A stretch of DNA of 64,000 nucleotides from Pristionchus mayeri (GCA_036245805.1 BTRK01000006.1:40118901-40182900), one strand, 5' to 3'. Shown: positions 36,573 through 54,677, numbered from the stretch's first letter. Numbers and translations are program-made. The notes: generated by a model from the sequence alone, not told the origin.

Positions 36573-38407
36573 ATGCCACACCACTTCGTCGCACTACTAC
36601 TACTGCTCATTCCTACTGTAATTTTGGCTACTCTTCATCGAACAAAGTTCAGAATTTGCAGGTTATCGGCCAGTATTCACCTACACGCGTGGACATTAGT
36701 AACATTGCATTCAATACGCCAAACCCGTTCATAACTTATTTCAACGGGGCGAATGGCAATGGAATGGCAGTACAGTGCGAGTGCACGGGCTCTTCTGGAC
36801 AGTGAGAAATTCAAGTATTTCAAAAGTGGTTTATAAAATTTCAGAGGCGACGCAAAGTCGCAGGTGACTAAGTGGAATCAAGTTGATAACTCGGAAAGAT
36901 ACTCACCCTGTGATGATATGTCCTTCGAATTCAACAACCCTGCAGTGAGTAAAAGTTAGATGTTTTGAATATCACCTGCACCTAATATTTAGTGTCTCTG
37001 ATGACAGCCGATATAAGACACCACAAAGCGTTCACCTGATCTCAAATATAGACCGCATAAGTCATTTTCCAGGAATGGATCACCATCACGTGCAACGTCC
37101 GTCTTCGGATGGTCGACAACAACGACAATGCCTTCAAGACCATCTCAGACGTCGTGCAGTTATTCGCTGCCCAAGACGACGAGAACTTTGCGCCGAATCT
37201 TTACCCAATCCAAGTAAAAGCCACCCGCTTCCCCGACCATACTGAGTGGTTAGTATTTTTGCATAGATGCAAAATGCCTATTCTTGCCGGCTTGAAACAG
37301 GCTTGGAACCTTTTCGAATCAGTTTATCAATCTTTACCGTCCGATTCTGCACATCTTCACTTTGGGTAATAATTGCCTGCTTTTGTAAGGGTCCTCACTG
37401 CATCTGTCAACAAGCGTTGTTCGGCGGGTGAGGCGATGAACTTCAACTGTGACAATCGCTGCACCGCCGTCTCCTGCTCCAACCAGGCGAACATCTGCTG
37501 CACCGAACAGGCGGATTTGGGTAATTTCAATGTTTTTTTTACATTTTCTGAGAAAATAACATATTGGTAGATCTCAAAGCGCTGAGGTAAAACAGTATTA
37601 AATTCAGATAAGTGTACCTGCATCGACAACCAAGGCACATGTGCGCCACCATCGAGCACGCCTCCCGAGGATAAGAATGACCCTCAAATTTGCGTAAGTT
37701 ATGCTATGTTAAAAATCTCTGTAAAGATATGATCTTTGCCGGTTTTCCAGCAGCAAAGATCCGTTCTTTGCATTGATTTTTAACATACTTAAGATCGATA
37801 TTAATCAACTGATAATTGCATATTTTTTAGACAAACGAAGACCTCTATTTCTGGATTATGATCGGACTCGCTTGTTTATCCGGATTGCTATTGATACTCT
37901 TGATAATATGTCTAATCTACATTTGCTGCGCCCTGTCCAGGTCAGTCTTTAATTTTGCAAACGATTTCCTGAATTATTTTACGAAAGTAGATTTAGACAT
38001 TCTGGCATACATCTCTTATTTTTTCACATTTTCTTGACCGATGAGAAAGATCATGGGAAATAAAAAAAATGTTCTTCAAATTTCGCACTCTAGACAGTAT
38101 CCATAATTTGAAAATTTCTAGTGAGGATGACGCTCGCAAGGCGCAGCAGCAACAGCAGCCGGAGACCGTCCGTCCTCCTCCTCCCGTCTACCTCTCGACT
38201 CCTCCTCGAGATCCACGCTACGGCTACCGCGGCCCGCCTCCGCTCGACCCCTACGGCCGTCCCGAAGCCGGGTACAGAGAGGAGTATGTAGGTGTACCCG
38301 CCCCCACCTGTTCCTCCCTCCGAATTTCCCCCTCTCAGGACACGGACTTTGATTCATTAGCGGCTGAGTGGACTGAGCCATCGACGAGGAGGGAAGCGAG
38401 GGTCTGA
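36573..38407 (+). CDS. Single-pass membrane protein, Cys-rich ectodomain (paralog of the DSL-like gene next door)
   Basis: Exons 36573-36617, 36662-36801, 36845-36944, 37073-37248, 37390-37520, 37608-37693, 37831-37940, 38122-38287, 38339-38407; phases agree throughout, 340 residues. Signal peptide MPHHFVALLLLLIPT, with intron 1 only 44 nt. The ectodomain starts with VDISNIAFNTPNP and an early C-x-C (QCECTG), as does the downstream gene (VDIQIKGYSNPNN, CACS). A Cys-rich juxtamembrane part follows (CDNRCTAVSCSNQANICC, CTCIDNQGTC). One TM helix lies at about residues 232-261. The tail is rich in Pro and Tyr and has PPVY, a PPxY WW-binding motif. The last intron (38288-38338, 51 nt) is open in frame, so retention would add 17 residues. 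Function unknown; surface signalling or adhesion is inferred from architecture only. Confidence 0.8.
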
Positions 38408-39018
38408 GTGCCACTTCCTGCCCAATTATTACTCAACGCATCTTCTGCCCGAGACGAATCACCTCCTCCACGATCTTATCAACGCTTCTTCTTATTCCAT
38501 GACTCACACCCGCCCTCATATGTACACTCTCGATGCCCGTGTCTCCAATTCCATGATGAAGTCATTCCACTCTAAGTCTGCTCCGATTCGCATCGAAAAC
38601 AAAGCGATCACTGTTTGCCTTCTTCCCACGGTAGGGAAGAAGCAGGGGGAGTGGGGGGGGGGGAATTCCGTTGAGGAGCTGAAGCTCTTGTTTTCTGTTC
38701 CCCTGAACTGTGTGTGCCAGGTAACTGGCGAGTAATCTTAGCGTATTGAAGAGAGAGAGAGCGCATGGATCGAGAGAGGGGATGGGAGGGGAGGGGGAGG
38801 AAGCGAGGAAGGGGAGGGAGGAGGAGGAGGAGTGGAGGCGAGTGGAGGAGGGACTGTGGGGAGAGGCGGTGAGGGTGTTTGCTCGATAAGGACAGGCAAG
38901 AAGAAACTGCACATGCGATGAGCGATGCCTCGTCTTTTCCTTCTCTGCCATATATTCTCGTTCCTGGCTTCTTCGCGCACCTTTTCTTGTCAATAAACCG
39001 TTCCGCTCGTTTCACAGG
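38408..39018 (+). other. Short spacer between the tandem paralogs, with likely trans-splice acceptor
   Basis: About 610 bp, purine-rich in the middle (38750-38870). It ends in TTTCACAG directly before GATG, a strong 3' splice site immediately upstream of the next start codon, as expected for spliced-leader trans-splicing in nematodes. Whether the two genes share a promoter cannot be told. Confidence 0.45.
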
Positions 39019-39094
39019 ATGACGCGACGCTCCGTCATCTTCGCTCTATCGATCGCGATAGTCAGCGCGCAGTTCAATCAGTGGAGCCCGCCCC

Positions 39095-39125
<31 letters not shown>

Positions 39126-42100
39126 GCAGCAGCAGTTCAATGGCGGATTTCAAAACGGCCAGCAGCAGCAACAACCGAACAATCAGTGGGGGCAACCTCA
39201 AACGGCGAACGGGTGAGTGATTCAGCGGATTCGCGATTCCTCGTGTTCCTCTATGTGTGAGCGCGCGACGTCTCGTTGTATCCCTGCTGGTACGCACGCA
39301 GGTACAGAATGGGCCAGCAGCCGATCGGAGCCCAGATGAGCGGGCAGAACCAGTTCCGACCCGGGTACGGCAGCATGGCAGCTACCAAGGCGCCCGCAGC
39401 ATCCATTCCCAATGTGAACTCTCCCGCCAAACTGGTGAGGGTCTCTTTCCACCTTCTTTTTCTTATTTCTTGATATCTGTTTGCCTTGCAGAGTTCGAAC
39501 CCCAACCAAGTGAACGGCGCGCAGGTCGACATTCAAATAAAGGGATATTCGAATCCGAACAATCTCGTGTCCAATACGACCACGTATGTTTGGAACGAAC
39601 TTGGAAGAAAATTCAGCTTATCGATGTCGATTTGTGAATACCTTATTTAGATGCGCGTGCTCCACTAACAACTGTGATTTTCTCGCGGCAGACGAGCAAA
39701 ATGCGTGCAAATTCTCCTTTGTGACGATTATCTCTTCTGCTGAGTAAGTACTCTTTTCCTTCCAGCTGACAATAAATTTTGAATCCTCGCCCACCCCTCC
39801 ATTGTGGCTTGTTTACATCTCCTGCTAAACTAGAGCCGATAATGTCCTGCCCATTCAAACCTCTAGGGGTCGCAGTCTGCTCTTATCAATAGCTAAGGGA
39901 CCACTCATCGATCGATTGCCTCGTTGCCCAATCGATAGTTGGCTCTCACGATCTCTCCTCTCCCTCTCTCTCTCTCTCCAAATTAGATGGGCCAATGACT
40001 TGTGCACGTGTGAATGGGATCACCCTCGATTTGTTTGCCCTCGCAGCTCGGTTACATTGTACTAAAGGTGGCGAGCATTCCGTGTATGCCCACCACCACC
40101 TCCCACACCAGCCGGCGCGTTACGGCTCTCTTTGATAAGGGGGAGAGAGTGGGCGAAAAGTGGAGAGTGGAGGCGAGAGAGGGCGAGAGAGCGTGCTAAT
40201 CGGAGAGAGCGAAGAGCGGGAAGGGGAGTGAATAAGCCAGCCGACTGAGTCACAATTTGTGATTGGAGAAGTGATAGTCAAGAGAGAGTGTGAGGGAGAC
40301 TATACAGAGAGGGGCCAGCTGGGGCGAGAAATCATTCGAATGACCCGTGAATGGGGGTTGAGACAAAACGGGATGATGTAACAACGTCGGTCATCATGGA
40401 AATTCATTCATTTGTTTTCCATTCCAATGAAAGTTGCATTGCATTACATTTTCAAGAGAGATGGAGCAAGTAGCGGGAAAACCGTTAAACCGTCGATGGG
40501 TTGAAGTAGAATGGCCACACGCAGGAGAAAGACACAGTCATTAATATAATTATCTTTACAGTCAGTCGGTGCAGTACTATTCGACTGACTTCTACGCGTT
40601 CAATCAGCAGATGGATCCGCGCGTCGGTAACTGGTCCGCGCCTATCAGCTTCCAGATGACCTCCAAACCAGTGAGAATACGTTTTTTTATTGATTAGTAC
40701 TCGTTTTCTGAGAGATTGCATGAATCTAAGACCTAGTGTTACAAAATATTCACAGTGCTCCGATCTCGGCAGAATTTGGACCAATGATTCATGTCAGGAT
40801 TTATAGTTTTTCATGAAAAGTCTGGAGCCATAAAGTAAAAAATGCCGAAAATCCGGCTCTGAGAACTTCAAAAGTTCTGTAATCAATAACTTGGTTCAAA
40901 ATTATCGTAGAAGGTCGCTCAAAAAAAAAGAAATGATCATCTCAACGAGTTCTACAACTTGTAAGTTGAAGTCATCATCGAGGGGCTTCGAAATCACATG
41001 GAAAACTACAAAAAACCGAAAATGCGTTTTCAATTATTAGCCGCCCTGAAAAAATTTTTGCCTTTTTCAAGTTCGTTTATTGCGTTTTCGAATTCTCCAG
41101 ATCATTTGACACCGGAATCCTTCATTTCAGAATTTTAAAATTTAATCCCGGGCATTTATAGCTTTCAGAATATCAAAAACAGCCGATTTTTCGAAAATGT
41201 CGAAAAATCAAAGATAAATAAATCCCGAATTCTTGCTTCCAAACTGGAACTCTCGGGCTAAAATATCATTTCGGGGTCAGTACAATCACTTTTGAGGTTT
41301 GTGAGTGTTTTGAAGAATTTTTTTTATCGAATGTTTCGACACTTTTCGGGGTGCGAACAGTTTTATTCATCCCGAAATTTTTTATCTCGAATTTGCCTCT
41401 AAACCTCAAAACTGATTGTACAGACCCCGAAATGATATTTTAGCCCGATAGTTCCAGTTTGGAAGCAAGAATTTGGGATTTATTTATCTTTGATTTTTCG
41501 AAATTTTCGAAAAATCGGCTGTTTTTGGTCTTCTGAAAGTTATAAATGCCCGGGATTAAATTTTAAAATTCTGAAATGAAGGTATCCGATGTAAAATGAT
41601 CTGGAAAATTCGAAAATGTAATACATCAACTTGAAAAGGGCAAAATATTTTTCAGGGCGGCTAATAATTGAACACCCTTTTTCGGTTTTTAGTAGTTTTC
41701 CATGTGATTTCGAAGCCACTCGATGATGACTTCAACTTACAAGTTGTAGAACTCGTTGAGATGATCATTTCTTTTTTTTGAGCGACCTTCTACGATAATT
41801 TTGAACCAAGTTATTGATTACAGAACTTTTGAAGTTCTCAGAGCCGGATTTTCGGCATTTTTACTTTACGGCTCCAGACATTTCATGAAAAACTATAAAT
41901 CCTGACATGAATCATTGGTCCAAATTCTGTCGAGATCGGAGCACTGTGAATATTTTGTAACACTACACCTGCGTTCTATCAGAAGACGTGTGTTAGGAAG
42001 TTATAATAAAGGTAATGTCATTGAACCATAGAAAAATTCTAAGTGATTGGCACTTTTTGTTAGCATTCTGTAAAGGATGCAGAGGTAACACGACACATCC

Positions 42101-44243
42101 GATATTTCCAGGTCGCCATCGACGTGTTCGTCTATCAACTCGGAGTTGCCATGACCATTCCCGATACTCTAAATAGACAGCAGAGTCTCGCCTACTACAA
42201 TCGGTTAGTTTCGCTGCTCCCTTCGAATTTATTTGCTATCGTATAACAACTGTGCTTCAGCATGGGTAGAATGTTTGATAACACGGAAATGGTGTAGGAT
42301 CAACTACGGAGGGAAGGGGTTTTCATTGAAAGGAGTGAAAATTCACGATGTCAGGCTGATGCTGGTCGATACCTTCGTCGTTAACGTCTTCGCGTACAAC
42401 GCCTCCGTCGGGACTCCCGTCAACGACATCCTCCCCGGAAAGCTCATCGGAACCTCGTGAGTGTTTACAAGCTTTCTTTGATATCGCGAATACAACTTCT
42501 ATCTCGTATTTATTACCCTACCAACAATGGGCCTTTCACGACATTACTGCATATCGCCACACATTTCTCACAGTTGTTTGATCAAAAACATCGGAAGACG
42601 AGATTTAATACTGAACTGTCCAATCGTAGATAACTTGACTGCCAACTGGAATGGCTTTACAATGTGCATTTACTTATTCAGAATGAGCATAAATTGGTCT
42701 GTGAAGTGCATCAACGGGATGCTGGGTAACAACTGCAATCTCATCTGCGGCGTCACTCCCGATCAGTATGCGACGACCAATCAGCCACCCAACAACGCGT
42801 GAGTGATTTTGAAGCTAGTGAAACGAATCGTATTCACAATCAATTATTAACGGCTGCTTTGTCTATTTTTTTCGAAATGTCGATGTTTCATTGTTTAATT
42901 TTGATTCGGAAGCTTGATCCAATTGTGTAACTACGGTTGCATATGTCGATACTGCAACTGGATCTTGAAATGCTAAACATAAGTCTTTCAGAATAATTCC
43001 TCCTCTGCGTACGAGTGGAGTCACCGACAGCATGACTCTGTGCAAGGACACCGTCACCGGAGTGTACAACTCATGCCGATACAATGCTGGACGAACTCAG
43101 GTGAATACATTTTCTATAGATTCAGTTCATTGAGCTCGCACTCGTATACTTTTTAAAATAGTGTCTATCTGACTGTACTATGACTCTTTTGGCAATTTTA
43201 AAAATAATTTTACACAAATTCTGCAGGTTGTCGACTGCCTCACTTGCGTGAACGGCGTAACGCCTAACAACACATGCAACACCGTCTTCATCGACTCCTC
43301 CATCCAAGAGGTGATGCTCTTTCAAGGAGAGAGAGTGAAGGTCCAAAGCCATTGGTCTAGAAATTCCGAGAAACGTTTCCCTTTCATTCGTCTTTTCGTT
43401 ATATACACTGCAGCTGACAGAAAGGGAGCTTACAAAAGAAGATACGATCAGAATAGCATCAAATAAATTTCAGGACTACGTCTCGTCCGCATTCCGTACG
43501 TGGACCATCGTGCTTGGATGCCTGCTCGGACTGGCCATCCTGGTCATCCTCTGTCTCATCATCTCTTACATCATGTGAGCACGACGTTTGCCTCATTCTT
43601 TTCGGTTATACTTCGTGGACAAGCGACGTTTCGCTATTTTTTACGGTTCTTTATTTTCCATTTTGTGCACATCGAGTGGCTTTAATATTACTAGCTCATT
43701 ATGTTGAGAGAGTATCCCCCAAAATACAGGAGCCTGAACTATTCAAAAGCTTGAAAACGGAAGACACATGATTGACTAAACTCGCCCCTCTTCAGTGTTC
43801 GTAATCGTGAGAAGGAAGAAGTCGAGTACAAGGAGTACAAGCCCAATCCGTACAACCTCCCTCCGGCCGGTCAGACTACGGCCGCCTCCCGTCCTCTTCT
43901 GGACGACGAATGGCAGACTGCTCCACGACGGCCGATCCAGCCCCCGCCCCACGCTGATCAGCACGATCGAGCGTCCGATGTACGGACTGTAACACTCGCA
44001 GTGAGATGGACGCATCTTTGAGCTTAGGAATGAATCTCTATGAAACATATCTGGCTAAGACTACACCCAAAAATTATTGTGACTTTAGAAATTGCTAAGT
44101 ATCTGCTTAAAAATTGAATTACGGTTTGCGGCATTCAAATAGCTTGAAAGCAAAAGGCTGTGCATGATCTTGCCTACTTGCAGGACAGCTACCGTAACGG
44201 GCACGCTGCCGCCTCGCAGTCGAGACAGGAGCACGTCGTCTGA
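39019..44243 (+). CDS. DSL-like single-pass membrane protein without EGF repeats (putative divergent Notch-ligand-like)
   Basis: Exons 39019-39212, 39302-39434, 39492-39583, 39651-39743, 40562-40670, 42112-42203, 42298-42456, 42682-42798, 42992-43100, 43227-43310, 43474-43574, 43796-43979, 44184-44243; phases agree, 508 residues. Signal peptide MTRRSVIFALSIAIVSAQ, then a Gln/Asn-rich stretch with poly-Gln. From about residue 119 comes an MNNL-like part (VDIQIKGYSNPNN, C-x-C, then NWSAPISFQMTSKPVAIDVF). At about 296 the pattern W-x3-C-x5-G-x2-C-x3-C (WSVKC...GNNCNLIC) equals the first half of a DSL domain. After an enlarged loop, three or four more cysteines follow. No EGF repeat. TM helix at about 402-427, then a Pro-rich tail with NPYNLPP. 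DSL domains bind Notch; that role is inferred here. A weaker alternative is an unrelated nematode Cys-rich receptor. Confidence 0.78.
39095..39135 (+). repeat. CAA/CAG trinucleotide repeat encoding poly-Gln
   Basis: Run of CAA followed by CAG codons inside the first exon of the DSL-like gene. It is in frame, so length change would alter only the glutamine tract behind the signal peptide. Confidence 0.9.
40734..41965. mobile_element. 1.23-kb fold-back (palindromic) element in an intron of the DSL-like gene
   Basis: Almost the whole element is one long inverted repeat. The left end TAGTGTTACAAAATATTCAC is matched exactly by the complement at the right end, and the arms can be followed inward with few mismatches to a centre near 41340-41350. 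Ends lie at TA dinucleotides. No coding capacity was seen. The left edge is 63 bp past the donor at 40671 and the right edge 146 bp before the acceptor at 42111. It is probably a foldback MITE of a TA-targeting DNA transposon family. Confidence 0.88.
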
Positions 44244-46603
44244 TCTACTTCTAATCAATAATATCGCTAATTAACGCTCATTAACGACCGTTGCCAATTA
44301 TATGGATGAAAAAGCACCCGAGAGGAGGTGATTCATCCTCTTCCACTGACGCATCTCTAAGCATCCTCTCGCTCTCGTTCTCATCATAGTCATATCAGGG
44401 TACTAGGTCGGATGGGAATCGAGTGGATGAGAACTAACAAGTTTAGACGTATACAGCATTTTCCCAGTAGTTTTGTACACAGAAATTATTCTGCTAAAAT
44501 AATTGAGGATGTTTTGTGTTTTTCTCTTCCGACCTAGTGCCCCTATCCGCCTTCCCAATCCTCCTCGTCCATCTCAGTATTTGACGTGCCATGCATGCAA
44601 TCCACTACAACCACAGCCCATTTACTCTCGTGATCTACTTATCGTGCCGCTCTAAATTATCCGCTATCTCTGGGGAGTCGTGATGAACCTCCCCATTTTC
44701 TCTCCGTTACTCGTTCACTAATCACATTCTCGTTCTTTCGCCCGTTTATTCTGTGATAAATGGAGTACTACTGAAATCAAGAGGCGCTCGAGTGCGTTCA
44801 CCTTTAAAAACCATACACTGTTGTTTCCTCGGAAAATGCATTGATCGATACTATGAGGCGATACTTTCGCCTTGATTACTGTGTAACACGATATGCATTA
44901 CGCATTCTGCATTGTCCAATTTTTTGCTGCCCTTTCTTTTTCCCTTTTCCCTTGAAATGCATCAGTGGTGGAAATTCAACTAAGGATAGGAGTGCAGCTT
45001 GATTGAAAGAAGGGACTACAAGGAAAAATTGAGTCATCAATACAATATGTATCCACTAACGAGCATCTACTCGTTTGAGAGATTCGAGCAGTCTTTTGCA
45101 AAATATTTCATTTTTATTTACAGATTCATAACGGTAAACGCGAAAGAACAGGGAACAATTCAATACATACAGGAAAGAAGCTCGGTAATTATTTCCAAGT
45201 GAAAAATCACTATTCGTCATCTCTGAGAAGACACAGATACGAGTCTCCGTTAAACCAGCCGACTTCCTATCAGAAGAAACGAGTGATGAGGAGGTGGTGA
45301 GAAGCAGGTGACCCTCACAGCTCCCGAACCCGACGGCCGATAGGCGATTTCCTGGATCGAAAAAAAGCAAACGATTTCCTGCTCGAAAACGTCATTTTCC
45401 ACATATTTATCTCTCAGTCTCACTTAGCGGACAATTAAAGAGAATGAAATAAACTATAAGGATGAAGTGTGCGGTGGAAAGAGAAGGGTCGTGAGGGGGT
45501 GACTATCTCAGAGTAAAGGGTGAGGGGGACAGGAGGGATGGGGCAGTGGCCAAACTAAGGAAGAGTCCTGAGAAGAGGGAAAGGAGAGATTGGATAAGGG
45601 AAACACTCTCGATTTGTGCTCTTTGACCACGAACACAAGGGAGTAATACTTAATGAGTGAGGGAAGGGCAACCCGATTCGTCTCATCGTAATAACATCTT
45701 TGCCAATTGCAATAATCCTTGTCTATTTTGTATGAAGGGAAAGCGGGAGAAGGACATACATGACGAGTGAACGAAATTAACAGAGTGAAAGACATGTGAC
45801 AACAATGAAAATGTGTGTGTATGTGCAGAATTAGCAATAGTCTCTAGCGTAGTCTCGCTCGTAGGAAAGTGGGAAAGAATAGATTCGAACTGAGAAGCAG
45901 AGAAGTACATTGACAATGAAAGAAATGGCTGACTGAAGGGTGAGGAGTCGTCATTTGAGTGATTCTTGAATATGCTCAGAGGATTTTCGAAAATACGGCA
46001 GAGCTTATAAGGCTGAATGGCAAGATTTGGCGGAAAGTGTAAACGGGGGTCGATATTCGGGCCGGGGGCAGTACTCAAATTGCATAGGGGTGCGAGTGAC
46101 TCTGAATAGTGAACACCGAGTTCAGATAGGGAATATGACACGATGAGAAAGATACAGTATCGAAGGACCGAGAGAGTGAAGAGAAGAAGGAGAAGAAGAA
46201 GAAGTGAGAGGGACGATGATCAGGCACTCTCAAGTCGATGAGGACGGACGAGGCCACGGCGAGAGTCACGGAAATGGATGATATTGAGGAGAGAAGAGGA
46301 AAGAGAAGGAGAAGGAGGAGAGAAAGAGAAGTGAGACACTCTGTGACCACACGGTACGATATTCATTGAATGAGGCAGCGGCAGAACCTAGAGATCTCAA
46401 GGCAGTCGAGGGCAGCATTCCTAGACGATCGATCGATAAACGAAAGAAGGAAGAGAGGCAATGGACAATATGGAGAGGGGGCAGTGGGTGGGTGGGGGGA
46501 TTGGTGAAGGTAGAGTAGTGAGAAGACCGGGTAGTTGGACGACGATATGTGATTGTGCTGAGGAAGGAGAAGGGGGAGGGGTAGAAGATGACGTCATCGT
46601 CGA
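44244..46603. other. Gene-free spacer between convergent DSL-like gene and innexin
   Basis: Carries the 3' UTRs of both neighbours. The part from about 45450 to 46560 is strongly purine-biased on the + strand. Open frames there are Ser/Leu-rich antisense translations of simple sequence; no exon chain was found. Confidence 0.55.
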
Positions 46604-51117
<4,514 letters not shown>

Positions 51118-54100
51118 GCTGGCAGAGAGGAACTGTAAGAGGGTGGATTAGATTAGGGCGGGGACTAGAAAGCGAGACGAAGAAGGAAGAAAGAAGGAGG
51201 AGGAGAAGGAGTGATCCGAAGGAGGAGACACACTCCCTCTCATTTTGACTCCTATTGTCCTCCCGCCCTCAACGCCTTCTGTACCCTCACAACTCGAATT
51301 CCAATCAGGAAGGAGCAAAGGACAGGGGGGCAATAGCTGCCAATTATTATTCACGCCTGAATTATTTATGGGATCCAAGTGGGGGCAAAGGACTACTGCG
51401 GGAATGGGGCGAATCTGGAGGGCCTCCCGGACTCCATTGTCATACCCCCTAGGCTGAGGGTGTTGAAACAAGCACACTCACACCTCGGTGCGAGCGCAAA
51501 TTAGCCTGTTAGAGTGACAGGACCTAGCCAATTAGGATGTGAGCATTCCGAGACTTCCCTTCTCACATTCACTACCGTATGCTTGAAAAAAGGGCAGAAG
51601 TGATCGGATTTTAGCGAAGAAGAGGCGACAAAAGGAGACAGTTATGGAGCAGTCAAAGTTGACAAAACCTGAGGGATCACTCTTCATTTGTTCGCACTCT
51701 CTGGTTAACTTGTGAGAAAGTAAGAGAAATAAAGAAAGTGATCTCGACGATGAAACCAGAATAACAGAATGCTAGGAAAGAGGCGCGCGTAATTGAAGTG
51801 AGAAGAAAGAATAGATCATATGCTGCGGATGCGAGATCGTATGAGGGAATTCGAAGCAGAAGCAGACTATGTGTCACTCTCAGCCCCATGCCTGCACAAG
51901 AGCCGCAAAAACGAGACTACTTTTCAGAAGCATTTTTGCTCAAACAATTTTTTAACTATTTCTACTCCTTGCATACGCACTTTCCCTATGCTACCCTCGC
52001 GACAATGTTTTCGCATATTGTGGGGGTGTTTCCACTGTTTCCCTTCCAGGGTAATGGTATTTTTGCAGTGATATTTTGAGGGCGAGAGGGCAAACTTCGT
52101 TTCTTGCACTCTCGAATTTTGAACGATTTTTTTTCACAAATTATAGGGAAATTTGAAAAAAATACACTGACCTTTTTGTCCTTGTTGAGGTATGTTTTGG
52201 AGAATTTAGTGTCGCGCAGTGCGGCACTCGAGGGATGACAGGGAAAGCGAGAGACGTGGTTTAGTCGTTCGCATTTCTTGAGGTTCGTATGCTGTAAAGA
52301 GGCGCGAGATTGGTGGTTCGAGATGAGGGGAGGGGGGAGGGTGAGGAGGGGGAGAGCGAGGAGGAGGAAGAAGAAAGGGAAAGAAGAACAGAAAAACGAC
52401 GATGATAATGGGGATGAAGCTATGATCGGACGAGGGAGGAGGGAGAGTGGGAGAGACTAGGAGGGAGAGAGGAGGAAATACGAGAGTGGAGGAGGAGTAG
52501 TGGGGCTGCAAGCAAAGACTTCCATCATAGAACAATGCAAGGGTCGTCTCTAGACTCTAATCGTTGTGGACTCAGACGAAAAGGAGAGGAGAAGAGGACT
52601 GAAATCTCGAGAGGGAAAGGACAAGTTCAGTGAGAGAGGGAGAGGATGACGATAGTGGGAATGGAGAAGATACGGGAAGAGAAGAGGAGGTAGAGGAAGG
52701 AGGAGAACGGAAATGGTTGATAAGCGGGAGGAGAATGGACGAGAATCTGGAGGAATGGGGAAAGGACTACGATATCCTCATGCTCTTTCCCTTTGGATGT
52801 GAAGACGAGCAAGATATGGGATGAGATTGAATCTGAGATCGGAAGGAAAAGAGAAGAGGGGAGGAGACATTGAAATGCGAAGCTGTGAATATCTGAGGAA
52901 TAATGAATGAGTTGAGAGGGGAGAGAAGGGGGAGAGGGCAGGGCGTAGAGGAGTCTCGGCAACTATTCTGATTCCATAGGAGAGAGAGACTATCACGGAG
53001 AATTCGATACTCTCGAGAAGAAATGGAGGAGTGGAGGGGGGGGGGGAGGGGGGAGGTCAGGAGAGGGAGCAATGAAGAGGGAAAGGAGTGCAGTAGAACA
53101 CTGCAGGAACTTGACACGACACTTGTCCGGATGTCGCGTGAGTTGGGCAATCTCCGAAAATTCACGGGAATTTCGAATTTATCAGAGGCTCTCTAGTTTA
53201 GCTGAACGATAGATAGACGGGGTTGTTATGACGTATGACGGCATTCTGCGAATTATTAGGGACTGCATGAGATGCTGCAGGAAGAATCGAGAAATGCGCA
53301 AGAGGAAGAGAAGAACTGTAGATTAGGAGGAGGAGCAGAAAGTAGAAGAAGTAGACGAAGGAGGAATGAGGAAGAGGAGAAGAAGGAGAAGAAAGGCTTT
53401 TAGACGAAGAGGACTGAAGTTTCCCTCGAAGTGTGATTAAGCTAATTTACAGAAGGAAATCGAAGTTTGAGACTGAAGAAGGAGGCACTGAGAGGAGAAG
53501 GACCCTTAGGAGGAGATGGAGGGGTAGAGGAGGAGGGAGACGGAGGATGGGGGGAAGATAGTATTCACGACTCGGTCATTCGAGAAGAGTCCTTGCGTGA
53601 TCTGAGGATCGAGAATATGGATATGGAAGAGGGTGAAGAGAGAGAAGGGAAAGAGAGATGTATACAGGAGGGGAGGGACCTTCAACTGCCCCTGAGACCC
53701 AAGCAATACACGCGAAATTGCTTCACCCCGAGACTGAAAGCGCTGCAAACTTAGAAGTATTTTGTGTGTCGAGAGGAGGGCGAAGGATCTCAAGAAGGAA
53801 AGAGGAGAAGAAGAAGAAGAAGAAGAAGAAGGAAGGAAGATGAAACTAGTGGAGATGAGCGACGAGAGGAGGACTAAGTGGAGAGAGAGAAGAGGAGTAC
53901 TGATGAGATTATCGTCCCCCTATCGGAAGGAAGAGGACGAGGTAGGACGGATAGAAAGAGAGAGAGCATCCCTCCGGGAGGGAAAGTGCGGGACCTTTGA
54001 TCCTGATCTGAAGAAAGGAATGAGAAATGACCGGGAGGTAGCGGAGAGAAGTGCAGAAGGGAGAGGGAGGAGGGAAACGGGAGTGATATGGAGGGAAGAA

Positions 54101-54677
54101 GTCAGAGTTGAGACGAGTGGGGGAGAAGGAGGGAGGAGGGGGTCAGGAGAGAGATGAAACAGTTGGTCGCGTAATTGATGGGCACTTCTTAAGAGGGACA
54201 GAGCAGAAAGCGGAAGGGTTCGATGCTCCCGCAACTGTAATGTGGAGAGAATGGAGATAAATGGAGCCATCCCGTCGACACCTCCCACCGGAACTGCCGC
54301 ACATAAATCAGAATATGCAATTCGAGAGGAGAAGAATGAGGGGCAGACTATAGTCTCCCCCTCCTCGTCTCTGATCTCCCTCGGCCAGCTCTCGTAGCAA
54401 CAGAGCACCGATGCGATGAGTGACAGTCGGAATCGGAAGCCGGCTGAGCCGCCATTAGACAGCCGTCACCGTCGAGAGGGGGAACACACAGAAGACGTCC
54501 TCGTTGAGGGGCAGCGGGGGGAGCACGAGGCTACTACTGTGATTGAGCGTGGAGAGAGAGAGAGGAGGACAGAGGGGGGGGGGGGAGAGACACGCTGGCG
54601 CATTTACCGCATCGCTGGTCGGCGCTTCGCCTCAGTGGACGGTGAGATATGAAGAGAGAACGAGGGAGGGATCGAGA

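Noticed and set aside
37390..37693. EGF or DSL domain in the upstream paralog
   Set aside because: Cys-rich, but the spacing (CDNRCTAVSC, ICC, CTC) fits neither EGF nor DSL consensus.
45056..46350. Cluster of open frames on the - strand downstream of the DSL-like gene
   Set aside because: Leu/Ser-rich translations of simple sequence, without matching splice phases or motifs.
53920..54408. 162-codon open frame on the - strand
   Set aside because: Ser/Leu/Pro-rich complement of the purine tract; composition artefact.
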